64,000 nt of DNA from Ekhidna sp051379705 (GCF_051379705.1 NZ_CP179868.1:2604001-2668000), one strand, 5' to 3'; shown: positions 8,694 to 18,524, numbered from the stretch's first letter. The notes: generated by a model from the sequence alone, not told the origin. Program-made: numbers and translations.

Positions 8694-9557
8694 ATGAAAG
8701 GAATAATCTTGGCTGGAGGTTCTGGAACTCGATTACATCCATTGACATTCGCTGTAAGCAAACAAATCTTGCCAGTGTATGATAAACCAATGATATATTA
8801 TCCCTTATCTACCTTAATGCTGGTAGGCATTAATGAAATACTAATAATAAGTACACCAAGAGATCTTCCCGTTTTTAAAGAGCTGCTGGGAGATGGCTCT
8901 GCTTTAGGATGTTCATTTTCATATGCCACTCAAGATGAACCAAGAGGATTGGCAGAAGCCTTTATAATAGGATCCGAATTTATTGGCAATGATAGCGTTG
9001 CACTTATTTTAGGTGATAATATTTTCTACGCTTCGGGTTTACCCAAAAAATTACAAGCCTGTGTAGATCCAGATGGAGGTGTTGTTTTTGCATATCATGT
9101 AAACGATCCTGAACGCTACGGAGTGGTAGAGTTTGATACCAATCAAAAAGCAATTTCAATAGAAGAAAAACCTAAAAAACCAAAATCTAACTACGCCGTG
9201 CCAGGCTTGTATTTTTATGACAATCAGGTCGTGGAAATAGCCAGTAATGTACAGCCTAGCCCTAGAGGAGAGCTTGAAATTACTGATATTAATAATTACT
9301 ACTTGAAAAATGGGAAACTCAATGTTCAGGTATTCAATAGGGGAACCGCGTGGCTGGATACAGGCACCTTTGCCTCACTAATGCAAGCAGGCAACTTTGT
9401 TCAAGTCATAGAGGAGCGTCAAGGACTCAAAGTGGGATGTATCGAGGAGGTGGCGTATTATATGAATTTCATTTCTGCTGAAGAATTAGAGAAACTAGCC
9501 AGACCTCTTGAAAAAAGTGGATATGGAACGTACCTCTTAAACGTTTTGAAAAAATGA
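8694..9557 (+). CDS. rfbA: Glucose-1-phosphate thymidylyltransferase
   Basis: A nucleotidyltransferase of 287 residues making dTDP-glucose from glucose-1-phosphate and dTTP. The nucleotide-binding motif GGSGTRLHPLT (8-18) and the sugar-phosphate/metal site LILGDNIFY are clear. The C-terminal RGTAWLDTGT segment is typical of RmlA. It immediately follows rfbB and overlaps rfbC by four bases (ATGA), so the three genes are one translation-coupled unit. The protein is soluble and cytoplasmic. Confidence 0.95.
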   Translation: MKGIILAGGSGTRLHPLTFAVSKQILPVYDKPMIYYPLSTLMLVGINEILIISTPRDLPVFKELLGDGSALGCSFSYATQDEPRGLAEAFIIGSEFIGNDSVALILGDNIFYASGLPKKLQACVDPDGGVVFAYHVNDPERYGVVEFDTNQKAISIEEKPKKPKSNYAVPGLYFYDNQVVEIASNVQPSPRGELEITDINNYYLKNGKLNVQVFNRGTAWLDTGTFASLMQAGNFVQVIEERQGLKVGCIEEVAYYMNFISAEELEKLARPLEKSGYGTYLLNVLKK

Positions 9558-10105
9558 AAGCTGAGAAAACCAATTTGAAGGACTGCTGGGTGCTAGAGCC
9601 GGATGTTTTTGAAGACGAACGCGGTTATTTTTATGAAGGTTTTAATAAGGAAAAATTTCAAAAAGCTACCGGATACAACTTTGATGTCAAGCAAATTAAT
9701 CAGTCGAGATCAGCCAAAGGGGTACTAAGAGGATTACACTTTCAAAGTGGAGCTAAGGCGCAGGCAAAATTGGTCTCATGTACTGAAGGAGAAGTGCTGG
9801 ACGTAGCAGTTGATTTAAGGAAGGACTCACCAACTTTTAGACAATACTCTATTATTAGACTTTCAGCTCATAATAAGAAACATTTCCTTATCCCCAAAGG
9901 AATGGCTCATGGGTTTTTAGTACTTACTGACCATGCAAAACTCATGTATCAAGTGGATGAACTCTACTCTAGTACGCATGATTCCGGAATTATGTATAAT
10001 GATCCAGACATTAATATTAGTTGGGGTATTTCGGAAGATGAGATAATCTTATCTGAAAAAGATCAAAACTTACCATTTCTTAAACAAATAAAACTTGATT
10101 TCTAA
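9554..10105 (+). CDS. rfbC: dTDP-4-dehydrorhamnose 3,5-epimerase
   Basis: A cupin-fold epimerase of 183 residues, the standard length. The core signature QINQSRSAKGVLRGLHFQ holds the catalytic His, and the MAHGFLVLTD segment and the later Tyr (LMYQVDELYS) are also family features. It would give dTDP-4-keto-L-rhamnose. The expected next enzyme, the reductase RfbD, is not in this window, so the final sugar is either completed elsewhere or is not L-rhamnose. No gap separates it from the UDP-xylose synthase gene downstream. Confidence 0.94.
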   Translation: MKAEKTNLKDCWVLEPDVFEDERGYFYEGFNKEKFQKATGYNFDVKQINQSRSAKGVLRGLHFQSGAKAQAKLVSCTEGEVLDVAVDLRKDSPTFRQYSIIRLSAHNKKHFLIPKGMAHGFLVLTDHAKLMYQVDELYSSTHDSGIMYNDPDINISWGISEDEIILSEKDQNLPFLKQIKLDF

Positions 10106-11050
10106 ATGTCAAAAGAGAAAGTACTAATTACTGGAGGAGCAGGGTTCTTAGGATCACATCTTTGTGATCGATTTATTAAAGAAGGATACCATGTAATTGC
10201 AATGGATAACCTTCTGACTGGTGACATTTCGAATATTGAGCATTTAATAGGAAATGAAGATTTTGAGTTTCAACATCATGACGTTTCTAAGTATGTTCAT
10301 GTTTCCGGGAAACTTAAATATATCCTTCATTTCGCATCTCCAGCCAGTCCAATTGACTATTTAAAAATGCCAATACAAACTATGAAAGTAGGTTCGCTAG
10401 GCACACTGAACTGTCTTGGCTTGGCAAAAGATAAGGGCGCAAGGATGCTTATTGCCTCAACGTCGGAAGTTTACGGAGACCCACTTGTTCATCCACAAAA
10501 TGAAGAGTATTGGGGAAATGTAAACCCAGTAGGACCAAGAGGAGTCTATGATGAAGCTAAAAGATTTCAGGAAGCATTGACAATGGCTTATCATACCTTC
10601 CACGGACTTGAGACCAGAATTGTAAGAATTTTTAATACATTCGGCCCACGAATGAGATTAGATGATGGGCGTGTACTGCCAGCCTTTATTTCCCAAGCGT
10701 TACGAGGCGATGACCTAACTGCTTTTGGAGATGGTTCACAAACTAGATCATTCACCTATGTTGATGACTTGGTTGAAGGGATTTATCGATTACTCAAAAG
10801 CGACTATGCACAACCAGTTAACATAGGCAATCCAGAGGAAATCACAATCAATGAATTCGGAGAGGAAATCATCAAACTAACAGGAAGTAAGTCTAAAATC
10901 ATTTATAGAGATTTGCCAAAGGATGACCCAAAACAAAGAAAACCAGACATTTCGCTTGCAAAAAAAATTCTGCAGTGGGAACCTAAATTTTCTCGAGCTG
11001 AGGGATTGAAGCCAACGCTGGAATATTTCGAAAAGAAGGTGCTGAGCTAA
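10106..11050 (+). CDS. UDP-glucuronate decarboxylase (UDP-xylose synthase)
   Basis: An extended SDR enzyme of 314 residues that oxidises and decarboxylates UDP-glucuronate to UDP-xylose. The NAD motif GGAGFLG is at 10-16. Signatures of the UXS group include ASPASPIDYLKMPIQTMKVG, STSEVYGDP, the catalytic YDEAKR, and RIFNTFGPRM followed by DGRVLPAF. It uses the same precursor as the epimerase at 6571. It ends the first nucleotide-sugar block; a new promoter follows in the 37-base gap. Confidence 0.92.
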   Translation: MSKEKVLITGGAGFLGSHLCDRFIKEGYHVIAMDNLLTGDISNIEHLIGNEDFEFQHHDVSKYVHVSGKLKYILHFASPASPIDYLKMPIQTMKVGSLGTLNCLGLAKDKGARMLIASTSEVYGDPLVHPQNEEYWGNVNPVGPRGVYDEAKRFQEALTMAYHTFHGLETRIVRIFNTFGPRMRLDDGRVLPAFISQALRGDDLTAFGDGSQTRSFTYVDDLVEGIYRLLKSDYAQPVNIGNPEEITINEFGEEIIKLTGSKSKIIYRDLPKDDPKQRKPDISLAKKILQWEPKFSRAEGLKPTLEYFEKKVLS

Positions 11051-11060
11051 GTTTTTGTTC

Positions 11061-11068
11061 TATTTTTG
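11061..11068 (+). promoter_or_regulatory. Bacteroidota -7 promoter element before the dehydrogenase/sulfation genes
   Basis: TATTTTTG matches TAnnTTTG and lies 19 bases before the ATG at 11088. The genes that follow have gaps of 37 bases or less up to the flippase, so this may drive the sulfate activation and export genes. The -33 box is not obvious. Confidence 0.5.
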
Positions 11069-11087
11069 CGGCCAATTCTGATTATCA

Positions 11088-12341
11088 ATGAATTACAAAG
11101 TCGGCATAATTGGTCTGGGGTATGTAGGACTCCCACTTGCAGTGGAGAGCGGTAAACTATACAATACCATAGGGTTTGATATTGACCAGACCCGCATTGC
11201 CGAGCTTAAATCTGGAAAGGATCGAACACTGGAAGTTTCTACGGTAGACTTTGAAGCTTCGGATAAACTAAGCTTTACGAACGAAATCATTGACTTGACG
11301 GTATGCAATTTCTACATCGTCACAGTACCAACCCCAATAGACGAGTATAAAAGCCCTGACCTTAGGCCATTGATTTCTGCAACCAAAATGATCGCCACAA
11401 TATTGAAAGAAGGTGACATTGTTGTTTACGAATCGACAGTATTCCCAGGATGTACAGAAGAAGTTTGTGTACCCATATTGGAAATTGAGAGCGGTTTGAT
11501 ATTCAATAAGAATTTTCATTGTGGGTATTCTCCTGAGAGAATCAATCCGGGAGACAAGGAACATAGAATAAATAATATCTTAAAGGTAACAAGCGGAAGC
11601 AATGATTACGTAGCTGAAAAAGTAGATGATTTTTATAAATCATTTATCCATGCTGGAACACATAAAGCCTCATCCATAAAAGTGGCAGAAGCAGCGAAAG
11701 TTATTGAAAACTCGCAGCGTGATGTGAATATTGCTTTCATAAACGAGCTAGCCTTAATTTTTGATCGATTAAATATAGATACTTCAGAAGTACTGGAAGC
11801 AGCAGGTACAAAATGGAATTTTCTTCCTTTTCGTCCTGGCCTAGTCGGCGGCCATTGTATAGGAGTGGATCCATTTTATCTTACCCAGAAGGCCGAATCC
11901 TTAGGGTACCATCCACAAGTCATTCTTTCTGGACGAAAAATCAATGATCAAATGGGACAATATGTTGCCCAAACAGTCATCAAAATGCTTTCAAAAAAAG
12001 GAAAGCTGAGTAATAAAACCAAGATTTTAATTCTTGGTTTTACCTTTAAAGAAAACTGTCCTGATACAAGAAATACAAAAGTCATTGATATTTATAATGA
12101 ACTCATTTCGTTTGGACTCCAGGTTGATGTTTTTGATCCTCAAGCCGATGCGATGCAGGTAGAAGTAGAATATGGATTGAACTTGTCAGAATCCATAGAG
12201 AAAGAATATGATTCTGTTATTCTAGCTGTTGCTCACAAAGAATTCGAGTCACTGAATTGGGAAACTATAAGAACAAAGACAACAATTATTTATGATGTTA
12301 AAAGTACCCTTCCAAAAAAGCTAGTAGATGGAAGACTATAA
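11088..12341 (+). CDS. Nucleotide-sugar 6-dehydrogenase, TviB/WbpA type
   Basis: An NAD-dependent dehydrogenase of 417 residues that oxidises C6 of a UDP-HexNAc sugar to the uronate in two steps. It shows the N-terminal GLGYVGLPLA Rossmann motif, ESTVFPGCTEE, YSPERINPGDKEH and the catalytic Cys in GGHCIGVDPFYL. The overall pattern fits the UDP-GlcNAc/GalNAc dehydrogenases (TviB, WbpA) better than UDP-glucose dehydrogenase, so the product is probably UDP-GlcNAcA or UDP-GalNAcA. The gene has its own -7 box and overlaps cysC by 14 bases, tying uronate formation to sulfate activation. Confidence 0.9.
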   Translation: MNYKVGIIGLGYVGLPLAVESGKLYNTIGFDIDQTRIAELKSGKDRTLEVSTVDFEASDKLSFTNEIIDLTVCNFYIVTVPTPIDEYKSPDLRPLISATKMIATILKEGDIVVYESTVFPGCTEEVCVPILEIESGLIFNKNFHCGYSPERINPGDKEHRINNILKVTSGSNDYVAEKVDDFYKSFIHAGTHKASSIKVAEAAKVIENSQRDVNIAFINELALIFDRLNIDTSEVLEAAGTKWNFLPFRPGLVGGHCIGVDPFYLTQKAESLGYHPQVILSGRKINDQMGQYVAQTVIKMLSKKGKLSNKTKILILGFTFKENCPDTRNTKVIDIYNELISFGLQVDVFDPQADAMQVEVEYGLNLSESIEKEYDSVILAVAHKEFESLNWETIRTKTTIIYDVKSTLPKKLVDGRL

Positions 12342-12930
12342 AGAAAATATAATCCCACATGCCCATTCTGTTAATCTTGAAGATCGGGTAAAAAAGAATG
12401 GATTCAGACCAAAACTGCTTTGGTTTACCGGCCTTTCAGGTTCCGGTAAGTCGACCCTAGCAAGTGCATTAGAAGCTCACTTTCACAATCAAGATTTTAA
12501 TACTTACATTCTTGATGGAGATAATATTCGTAGTGGACTGAATAATGACCTTGATTTTTCAGAAGAAAGTAGAAAAGAAAATATTCGAAGGATATCCGAA
12601 GTATCTAGACTTTTTGTGGATGCAGGTGTGATTGTGTTGACTGCCTTTATTTCTCCCTTTAAAGAAGATCGTGAGGCGGCAAAAAAATTGGTAGGCGAAG
12701 AATACTTCCTTGAAATTCACGTTGATTGTCCCCTAGAAGTATGTGAGCAACGCGACGTTAAAGGATTATATAAAAAAGCAAGAGCAGGAGAAATCAAGTA
12801 CTTTACAGGAATTACTTCTCCATTTGAAGCTCCTGAAAATCCAGATATTAGAGTAAATACCGCAAAAAACTCATTGGAGGATTGTCTCAAATTATTAATT
12901 GAAGAAATACAACCGAAAATAAGATTATGA
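12328..12930 (+). CDS. cysC: Adenylylsulfate (APS) kinase
   Basis: A kinase of 200 residues that phosphorylates APS to PAPS, the sulfate donor of sulfotransferases. The Walker A motif GLSGSGKST is at 35-43, and LDGDNIRSGLNNDL and the lid region KGLYKKARAGEIKYFTG are typical of CysC. The start lies inside the end of the upstream dehydrogenase gene, and the stop overlaps the cysD ATG (ATGA). It stands alone and is not fused to cysN. With cysD, cysN and cysQ it forms a complete PAPS-making and PAP-clearing set. Confidence 0.95.
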   Translation: MEDYKENIIPHAHSVNLEDRVKKNGFRPKLLWFTGLSGSGKSTLASALEAHFHNQDFNTYILDGDNIRSGLNNDLDFSEESRKENIRRISEVSRLFVDAGVIVLTAFISPFKEDREAAKKLVGEEYFLEIHVDCPLEVCEQRDVKGLYKKARAGEIKYFTGITSPFEAPENPDIRVNTAKNSLEDCLKLLIEEIQPKIRL

Positions 12931-13832
12931 AGAATTATAATCTCACACATTTAAAAGAACTGGAAGCTGAATCCATCTATATATTACGAGAGGTCGCCGC
13001 TCAGTTTCAAAAACCAGCCATCCTATTTTCTGGTGGTAAAGATTCAATTTGTATTACTCATTTAGCAAGGAAAGCTTTTCATCCAGCCAAAATTCCATTT
13101 CCATTAGTTCATATTGACACAGGACATAATTTTCCAGAAACCATAGAGTTTCGTGACAATCTGGTGAAAGAACTTGGAGCAAAGCTTATTGTGGGTTCTG
13201 TACAGAAATCCATTGATGATGGCCTTGCAGCTGAAGAAAAAGGAAAGAATGCAAGTAGAAATGCGATTCAGACTGTAACTCTTTTGGACACTATCGAAGA
13301 ATATGGCTTTGACGCATGTATAGGCGGAGCGCGGAGAGACGAGGAAAAGGCAAGAGCCAAAGAAAGATTCTTTTCGCATAGAGATGAGTTTGGCCAATGG
13401 GATCCGAAAAATCAGCGACCTGAGCTTTGGAATATATTCAATGGCAAGCAAAGTTTTGGTGAACATTTTAGAGTCTTCCCCTTGAGCAACTGGACAGAAA
13501 TGGACGTTTGGCAATACATCATGGCAGAAAACATCGCTATCCCTTCACTTTATTTTGCCCATCAGCGTGATGTAGTGTGGAGAAACAACACGTGGCTCCC
13601 GGTTTCGGATTTCATCCAAATTGAAGAAGCTGAGGAAGTGGTTAATAAGAAATTAAGATTCAGAACGTTAGGTGACATCACCATTACAGGAGGTATAGAG
13701 TCAGATGCAGATACGTATGAGAAAATCGTGGAAGAAGTAGCTGCTGCACGGCATACCGAACGAGGTAATCGAGCAGATGATAAGCGATCAGAAACTGCAA
13801 TGGAGGATAGAAAGAAAGAAGGGTATTTTTAA
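12927..13832 (+). CDS. cysD: Sulfate adenylyltransferase subunit 2
   Basis: An ATP-pyrophosphatase-type subunit of 301 residues that forms APS from sulfate and ATP together with CysN. The PP-motif FSGGKDSICITHLARKAF is at about 34-51. The conserved GGARRDEEKARAKER and PLSNWTEMDVWQYI segments match CysD, and the C-terminal SERRGN-like region (ARHTERGNRADDKRSE) is complete. It overlaps cysC by four bases and is 19 bases before cysN. There is no PAPS reductase gene beside it. Confidence 0.96.
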   Translation: MKNYNLTHLKELEAESIYILREVAAQFQKPAILFSGGKDSICITHLARKAFHPAKIPFPLVHIDTGHNFPETIEFRDNLVKELGAKLIVGSVQKSIDDGLAAEEKGKNASRNAIQTVTLLDTIEEYGFDACIGGARRDEEKARAKERFFSHRDEFGQWDPKNQRPELWNIFNGKQSFGEHFRVFPLSNWTEMDVWQYIMAENIAIPSLYFAHQRDVVWRNNTWLPVSDFIQIEEAEEVVNKKLRFRTLGDITITGGIESDADTYEKIVEEVAAARHTERGNRADDKRSETAMEDRKKEGYF

Positions 13833-13851
13833 TCACTATTAAAAAGAAGAA

Positions 13852-15111
13852 ATGGAAGGATATTTAGATATGGAATTGTTGCGCTTTACTACTGCAGGAA
13901 GTGTTGACGATGGAAAAAGTACCTTAATCGGCCGATTACTATACGATTCAAAATCGATTTTTGAAGATCAATTAGATCAAGTAAAGCAAACAAGTGAAAG
14001 AAGAGGCGCTACAGAGGTTGATCTAGCTCTTTTGACAGATGGCCTTAAGGACGAGAGAGAACAGGGTATAACTATTGATGTAGCCTACAGATATTTCGCC
14101 ACCCCAAAGCGAAAATTTATCATAGCTGATACGCCAGGGCATATTCAGTATACACGAAATATGGTAACAGGAGCATCTACAGCAAACGCTGCATTGATAT
14201 TGATAGATGCAAGGAATGGAGTAATTGAACAAACTTGCAGGCACTCCATCATTGCCTCACTATTACAAATCCCACATATTATTGTTTGTATCAATAAGAT
14301 GGATCTAGTGGATTATTCAGAAGAACAGTTTAACAAGATCAAAGCGGATTTCGAAGACTTTGCTTCTAAATTGGATGTCAAAGATGTTCGCTTCATCCCA
14401 ATAAGTGCACTTAATGGTGATAACGTGGTAAATCGAAGTAAGGAAATGTCTTGGTTCGAAGGATCCACACTGCTTTATACACTTGAAAACCTGCATATTG
14501 GTAGCGATCACAATCACATTGATTGCAGATTTCCAGTGCAAACAGTAATTAGGCCTCAGACCGATGAACACCATGATTATAGAGGATATGCAGGAAGGAT
14601 TGCTGGAGGTGTCTTTAAGCCAGGAGATGAAATCACTGTATTGCCATCCGGTTTTACTTCAAAAGTAAAATCGATAGATACTTTCGAGGGTTCAGTTGAT
14701 GAAGCTTTCGCGCCAATGTCAGTAACAATCACTTTAGAAGATGATATTGACATTAGCCGTGGAGATATGATTGTAAGGACAAACAACCAACCTGAACCAA
14801 AGCAAGATATAGACGTAATGCTATGCTGGTTGAACAACAAAGGTCCCCAGCCAAGAACTAAGTACACCATTAGACATACAACAGCTGATGCAAAAGCGAT
14901 GATAAAGGATATTCGTTACAAGCTGGATATCAACTCTTTGCATAGAAACGAAGAGGATAAAAATATCACTGCAAACGATATTTGTCGAGCTCAGCTCAGA
15001 ACTACCAGACCATTACTGGTGGATTCATATCGAAAAAATAGAAATACTGGGAGTATTATTCTAGTAGATGAAGGTACCAACGAAACGGTTGCGGCCGGGA
15101 TGATCATTTAA
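13852..15111 (+). CDS. cysN: Sulfate adenylyltransferase subunit 1 (GTPase)
   Basis: The regulatory GTPase subunit of ATP sulfurylase, 419 residues, without a fused APS kinase domain. The GTP-binding boxes are all present: GSVDDGKST (P-loop, about 17-25), DTPGH and NKMD. The EF-Tu-like beta-barrel domains follow from about residue 220. The start at 13852 gives MEGYLDMELLRF; the internal ATG (MELLRF, six codons on) is also possible. The stop overlaps the cysQ start by one base. Confidence 0.95.
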   Translation: MEGYLDMELLRFTTAGSVDDGKSTLIGRLLYDSKSIFEDQLDQVKQTSERRGATEVDLALLTDGLKDEREQGITIDVAYRYFATPKRKFIIADTPGHIQYTRNMVTGASTANAALILIDARNGVIEQTCRHSIIASLLQIPHIIVCINKMDLVDYSEEQFNKIKADFEDFASKLDVKDVRFIPISALNGDNVVNRSKEMSWFEGSTLLYTLENLHIGSDHNHIDCRFPVQTVIRPQTDEHHDYRGYAGRIAGGVFKPGDEITVLPSGFTSKVKSIDTFEGSVDEAFAPMSVTITLEDDIDISRGDMIVRTNNQPEPKQDIDVMLCWLNNKGPQPRTKYTIRHTTADAKAMIKDIRYKLDINSLHRNEEDKNITANDICRAQLRTTRPLLVDSYRKNRNTGSIILVDEGTNETVAAGMII

Positions 15112-15878
15112 TGATGGATATAGAAAAACTATTAGAAGTTGCTAAAATGGCGGCTTTCGCAGCAGGTGATGAGATTTTAAAAATTTATGAGTCAGGTGAC
15201 TTTTCGATTGAAGCAAAATCTGATGATTCGCCATTAACACTTGCTGATAAAGCAGCCCATTTGAAAATTGTCAGCTTTCTTGAGGAAACTGAGATCCCGA
15301 TCTTGAGTGAAGAAGGGAGAGATATCAGTTATGAAGAACGCTCGAAATGGGAATATTTCTGGATGGTGGATCCATTGGATGGGACAAAAGAATTCATCAA
15401 AAAAAATGGGGAGTTCACAGTCAATATTGCGCTCATTCACAGAGGGGAATCGATATTAGGCGTAGTTTATCCACCGGTAATTGGTGAGATGTATTGGGCA
15501 ATTAAAGGAAAAGGCTCATACGTAGAAGTGGCTGAAGAAATAAGAGAATTGAAGACAACCAATAAGCAACTTAGCGAGTCAGGAATAAGAGTTGTAGCTT
15601 CTAGATCGCATATGAGTCCTGAGACAGAGCAGTATGTGTCAAAACTGATAAATCCCAGTATTGTTTCAAAAGGAAGTTCATTGAAGTTTCTGTTAGTCGC
15701 TTCAGGAGCTGCCGATGTATATCCTCGATTAGGCCCTACTATGGAGTGGGATACAGCTGCAGCTCATGCAATTGTGCAGGAAGCTGGAGGAAGCGTTGTG
15801 CTAGAGGATGGTAAAACAGCCTTAAGCTACAACAAAGTGGACTTATTAAATCCATACTTTATAGTTTTACCATTTTAA
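15111..15878 (+). CDS. cysQ: 3'(2'),5'-bisphosphate nucleotidase CysQ
   Basis: A metal-dependent phosphatase of 255 residues from the inositol monophosphatase superfamily. It hydrolyses PAP, the inhibitory by-product of sulfotransferases, to AMP. The metal-binding Glu (ILSEEGRD) and DPLDGTKEFI motif, and the C-terminal WDTAAAHAIVQEAGG motif, are all visible. The start ATG at 15111 overlaps the cysN stop, with a second ATG directly after it. Its place between sulfate activation and export genes fits a role in supporting polysaccharide sulfation. Confidence 0.93.
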   Translation: MMDIEKLLEVAKMAAFAAGDEILKIYESGDFSIEAKSDDSPLTLADKAAHLKIVSFLEETEIPILSEEGRDISYEERSKWEYFWMVDPLDGTKEFIKKNGEFTVNIALIHRGESILGVVYPPVIGEMYWAIKGKGSYVEVAEEIRELKTTNKQLSESGIRVVASRSHMSPETEQYVSKLINPSIVSKGSSLKFLLVASGAADVYPRLGPTMEWDTAAAHAIVQEAGGSVVLEDGKTALSYNKVDLLNPYFIVLPF

Positions 15879-15896
15879 TTTGGAATCTGCAAAGGC

Positions 15897-18521
15897 ATGA
15901 AAATAGTTAAGTATTGTTTGATCCTTTTAGTAATATTTTGTGGTTCGCAAAGTGCTGCCCAAGACATTGATAACTTATCCGTAAGTGATTTAAACTCAGT
16001 CAACATAGACGAGTTGTCTGATACTCAAATTCAGCGGTTTCTTGATAGAGCGCAGGAGAGTGGTCTTACTCTTGAGCAGTTGGAGATTGTAGCACAGCAG
16101 AGGGGAATGTCTGTGTCGCAGATAAGTAAGCTTAGAAACAGAATTAGACAACTGCAGCTAGGTTCCTCTGATGAAGGTCAAATCCCATCGGCTTCAGATA
16201 GGCTTAGAGAGAGAAATGATGAAGAAACAGATGAATATTCATTTTTTGAATTCTTAAATGATGCGGACTCAATCAATGCGGGCAAATTGGAAATATTTGG
16301 AATGGATATCTTCAAAACTGCTGAAATTGCATTTGAACCATCACTAAATGTGGCAACACCGCAGAACTATATTCTGGGCGCAGGAGACGAGATTATTGTT
16401 GACGTTTATGGAGCTTCTGAAATCACATATCAGGAATTGATTAGCCCAGATGGGACTATATTAATTAGTGGCTTGGGTCCAATCAGTCTTGCTGGAATTA
16501 GTGTTAAAGAAGCTAAAAATCGAATTTTCAACCGATTATCTTCAATTTACTCTGGACTAAAAGGAAGAAATCCAAATACTTTTATTCAGGTTTCGTTGGG
16601 GCAAGTGCGATCGATAAAAGTAAATGTGGTGGGAAATGTAGTCCAGCCAGGCACGTATGAATTGTCATCATTTTCAACAGCATTCAACGCACTTTATTTC
16701 GCCGGCGGACCGACGGAAAACGGATCATTAAGGCAAATAGAAGTATTTAGAGGTGGCCAGCAAATTGCAACATTAGACGTTTACAAGTATCTCTACGAAG
16801 GAGAAGACGATCAGAATCCTCAGTTGCAAGATCAGGACGTTTTAATTGTAAAGCCCTACATAAATAGAGTGAAGCTTGCCGGGAATGTTAAGCAGCCGGC
16901 CATTTATGAACTAACTGAAAATGAAACAGTTGATTATCTATTTAGCTTTTCCGGTGGGTTCAATAATACTGCTTTCAAAGATTTCATAACAATTGATAGG
17001 GCAGGAGTAGTGGAGAGGGAGGTTTCTACCATTAATCGATCTGATTTTGCAACAGAACGAGTCATGGATGGAGATTCAATTTACGTGACAAAGATATTAG
17101 ATACATATGCCAATCGTGTAAAGCTGGAAGGAGCAGTGAATAGACCTGGATATTATGAATTAACGCCCGATCTTACACTTTCTACTTTAATTGAAAAGGC
17201 GAATGGATTGAGAGAAGATGCTTACATGAAGCGAGGCAATGTTATCCGACTATCCAAGAGGCTCTCGCTGAAAAACATTTCTTTTGATGTTCAAGAATTA
17301 ATAAATGGTAAACAAGATGTTACTCTCAGCCCTGATGACATTATTCGTATTTCCTCCATTTTTGATCTGAATGAAGATCAAATAATTACAATTGATGGTC
17401 AAGTTAGAAATCCTGGTGTCTTTCCATATATTGATTCGATGACTGTTGAGGATATAGTTGGCCTCTCAGGAGGGTTGAAAGAAGACGCAAGTGCTTCAAC
17501 AATAGAAGTTGCTCGCAGACTGACAATTGATGATGACATTACCAAATCGTCTGAGATTTACACATTTGAAATAAATCGCGATTTAGGCATTAATGATGAA
17601 GCATCTGATTTCTTATTACAGCCATTTGATCTTGTATTGGTGAAATCTACCCCCTTCGTAAGGCAGCATAAGGTTGTGAAAATTGAAGGGGAAGTGAATT
17701 TCCCAGGATATTATGCGCTAGAGACGAATGAAGATAATATTTCAGATTTAATAAAGAGAGCTGGAGGATTGACCAAATATGGATACCCAAAGGGATCTTC
17801 ACTAATAAGACGAACAGAGTATTTCAGAACAGAGTTTGAAAAAGAGGAGCTTCAAGCCCTATTGGAAGCCAGGCGTGAAGAATTAGAAAGTAAGTTCATC
17901 AATGAAAATCCTGCAGGGTTGGAAAATTATGATCATATTGAAGATCAACTTGCTAAATACGAAAAGGAGTTAACGGAAGCTCTTAAAATCGAAGATTCTT
18001 CAAACGATCTTGAGGCCAGAATTTTTCGAGCTCAAGAACTTCGTAAGTTATTAGTTCGAGATTCAGTAAGTGGAGCAGATGCCTTAATTGATCGGCAAGC
18101 CATAGGTATTGAGTTGGATAAGATTATTGATCAACCTGATTCTAATTATGACCTGACATTAAAAGATGGTGACTTAATTAGTGTGCCAAGAAAGTTTGAA
18201 ACGGTGCGTGTTCAAGGCGAGGTTCTATATCCTAACATGGTGAAATTTCAGCAAGGAGCTTCATTAAAAAAATACATTTCAGCTTCGGGTGGATTTTCAT
18301 CGAAGGCGAAAGTTGGGAAATCCTATGTGGTATATGCGAATGGGTCTGCACAGCGCACAAAGAAGTTTCTCTTCTTAAAAATTTATCCACAAATAAGACC
18401 AGGAGCTGATATAATAGTACCTCAGAAGGAAGCAAAAGAGAAAATTGATGCCAGAGAAATTATAGCACTAACATCTGCTGTAGGTACCATGCTATTGGTA
18501 ATTGATAGGTTAAGTAATTAA
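15897..18521 (+). CDS. SLBB-domain polysaccharide export protein (Wza-like)
   Basis: A large periplasmic/outer-membrane export protein of 874 residues with a signal peptide (about 1-21, ending SAAQ). After an acidic low-complexity region (20-120), a Poly_export (PES) domain starts around 155 (YILGAGDEIIVDVYG). At least six SLBB-type repeats follow, recognisable by a G-x-V-x-x-P-G-x-Y core (for example VVGNVVQPGTYEL and VKLEGAVNRPGYYEL). A charged helical stretch lies near 640-710, and a C-terminal hydrophobic segment is at about 855-870. It is much longer than E. coli Wza but typical of Bacteroidota. It is followed at three bases by the co-polymerase gene. Confidence 0.92.
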   Translation: MKIVKYCLILLVIFCGSQSAAQDIDNLSVSDLNSVNIDELSDTQIQRFLDRAQESGLTLEQLEIVAQQRGMSVSQISKLRNRIRQLQLGSSDEGQIPSASDRLRERNDEETDEYSFFEFLNDADSINAGKLEIFGMDIFKTAEIAFEPSLNVATPQNYILGAGDEIIVDVYGASEITYQELISPDGTILISGLGPISLAGISVKEAKNRIFNRLSSIYSGLKGRNPNTFIQVSLGQVRSIKVNVVGNVVQPGTYELSSFSTAFNALYFAGGPTENGSLRQIEVFRGGQQIATLDVYKYLYEGEDDQNPQLQDQDVLIVKPYINRVKLAGNVKQPAIYELTENETVDYLFSFSGGFNNTAFKDFITIDRAGVVEREVSTINRSDFATERVMDGDSIYVTKILDTYANRVKLEGAVNRPGYYELTPDLTLSTLIEKANGLREDAYMKRGNVIRLSKRLSLKNISFDVQELINGKQDVTLSPDDIIRISSIFDLNEDQIITIDGQVRNPGVFPYIDSMTVEDIVGLSGGLKEDASASTIEVARRLTIDDDITKSSEIYTFEINRDLGINDEASDFLLQPFDLVLVKSTPFVRQHKVVKIEGEVNFPGYYALETNEDNISDLIKRAGGLTKYGYPKGSSLIRRTEYFRTEFEKEELQALLEARREELESKFINENPAGLENYDHIEDQLAKYEKELTEALKIEDSSNDLEARIFRAQELRKLLVRDSVSGADALIDRQAIGIELDKIIDQPDSNYDLTLKDGDLISVPRKFETVRVQGEVLYPNMVKFQQGASLKKYISASGGFSSKAKVGKSYVVYANGSAQRTKKFLFLKIYPQIRPGADIIVPQKEAKEKIDAREIIALTSAVGTMLLVIDRLSN

Positions 18522-18524
18522 CAA

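Noticed and set aside
12927..15878. cysD/cysN/cysQ as part of ordinary sulfate assimilation to cysteine
   Set aside because: No reductase or cysteine synthesis gene is nearby, and the set is locked by overlaps to polysaccharide genes and followed by sulfotransferases.
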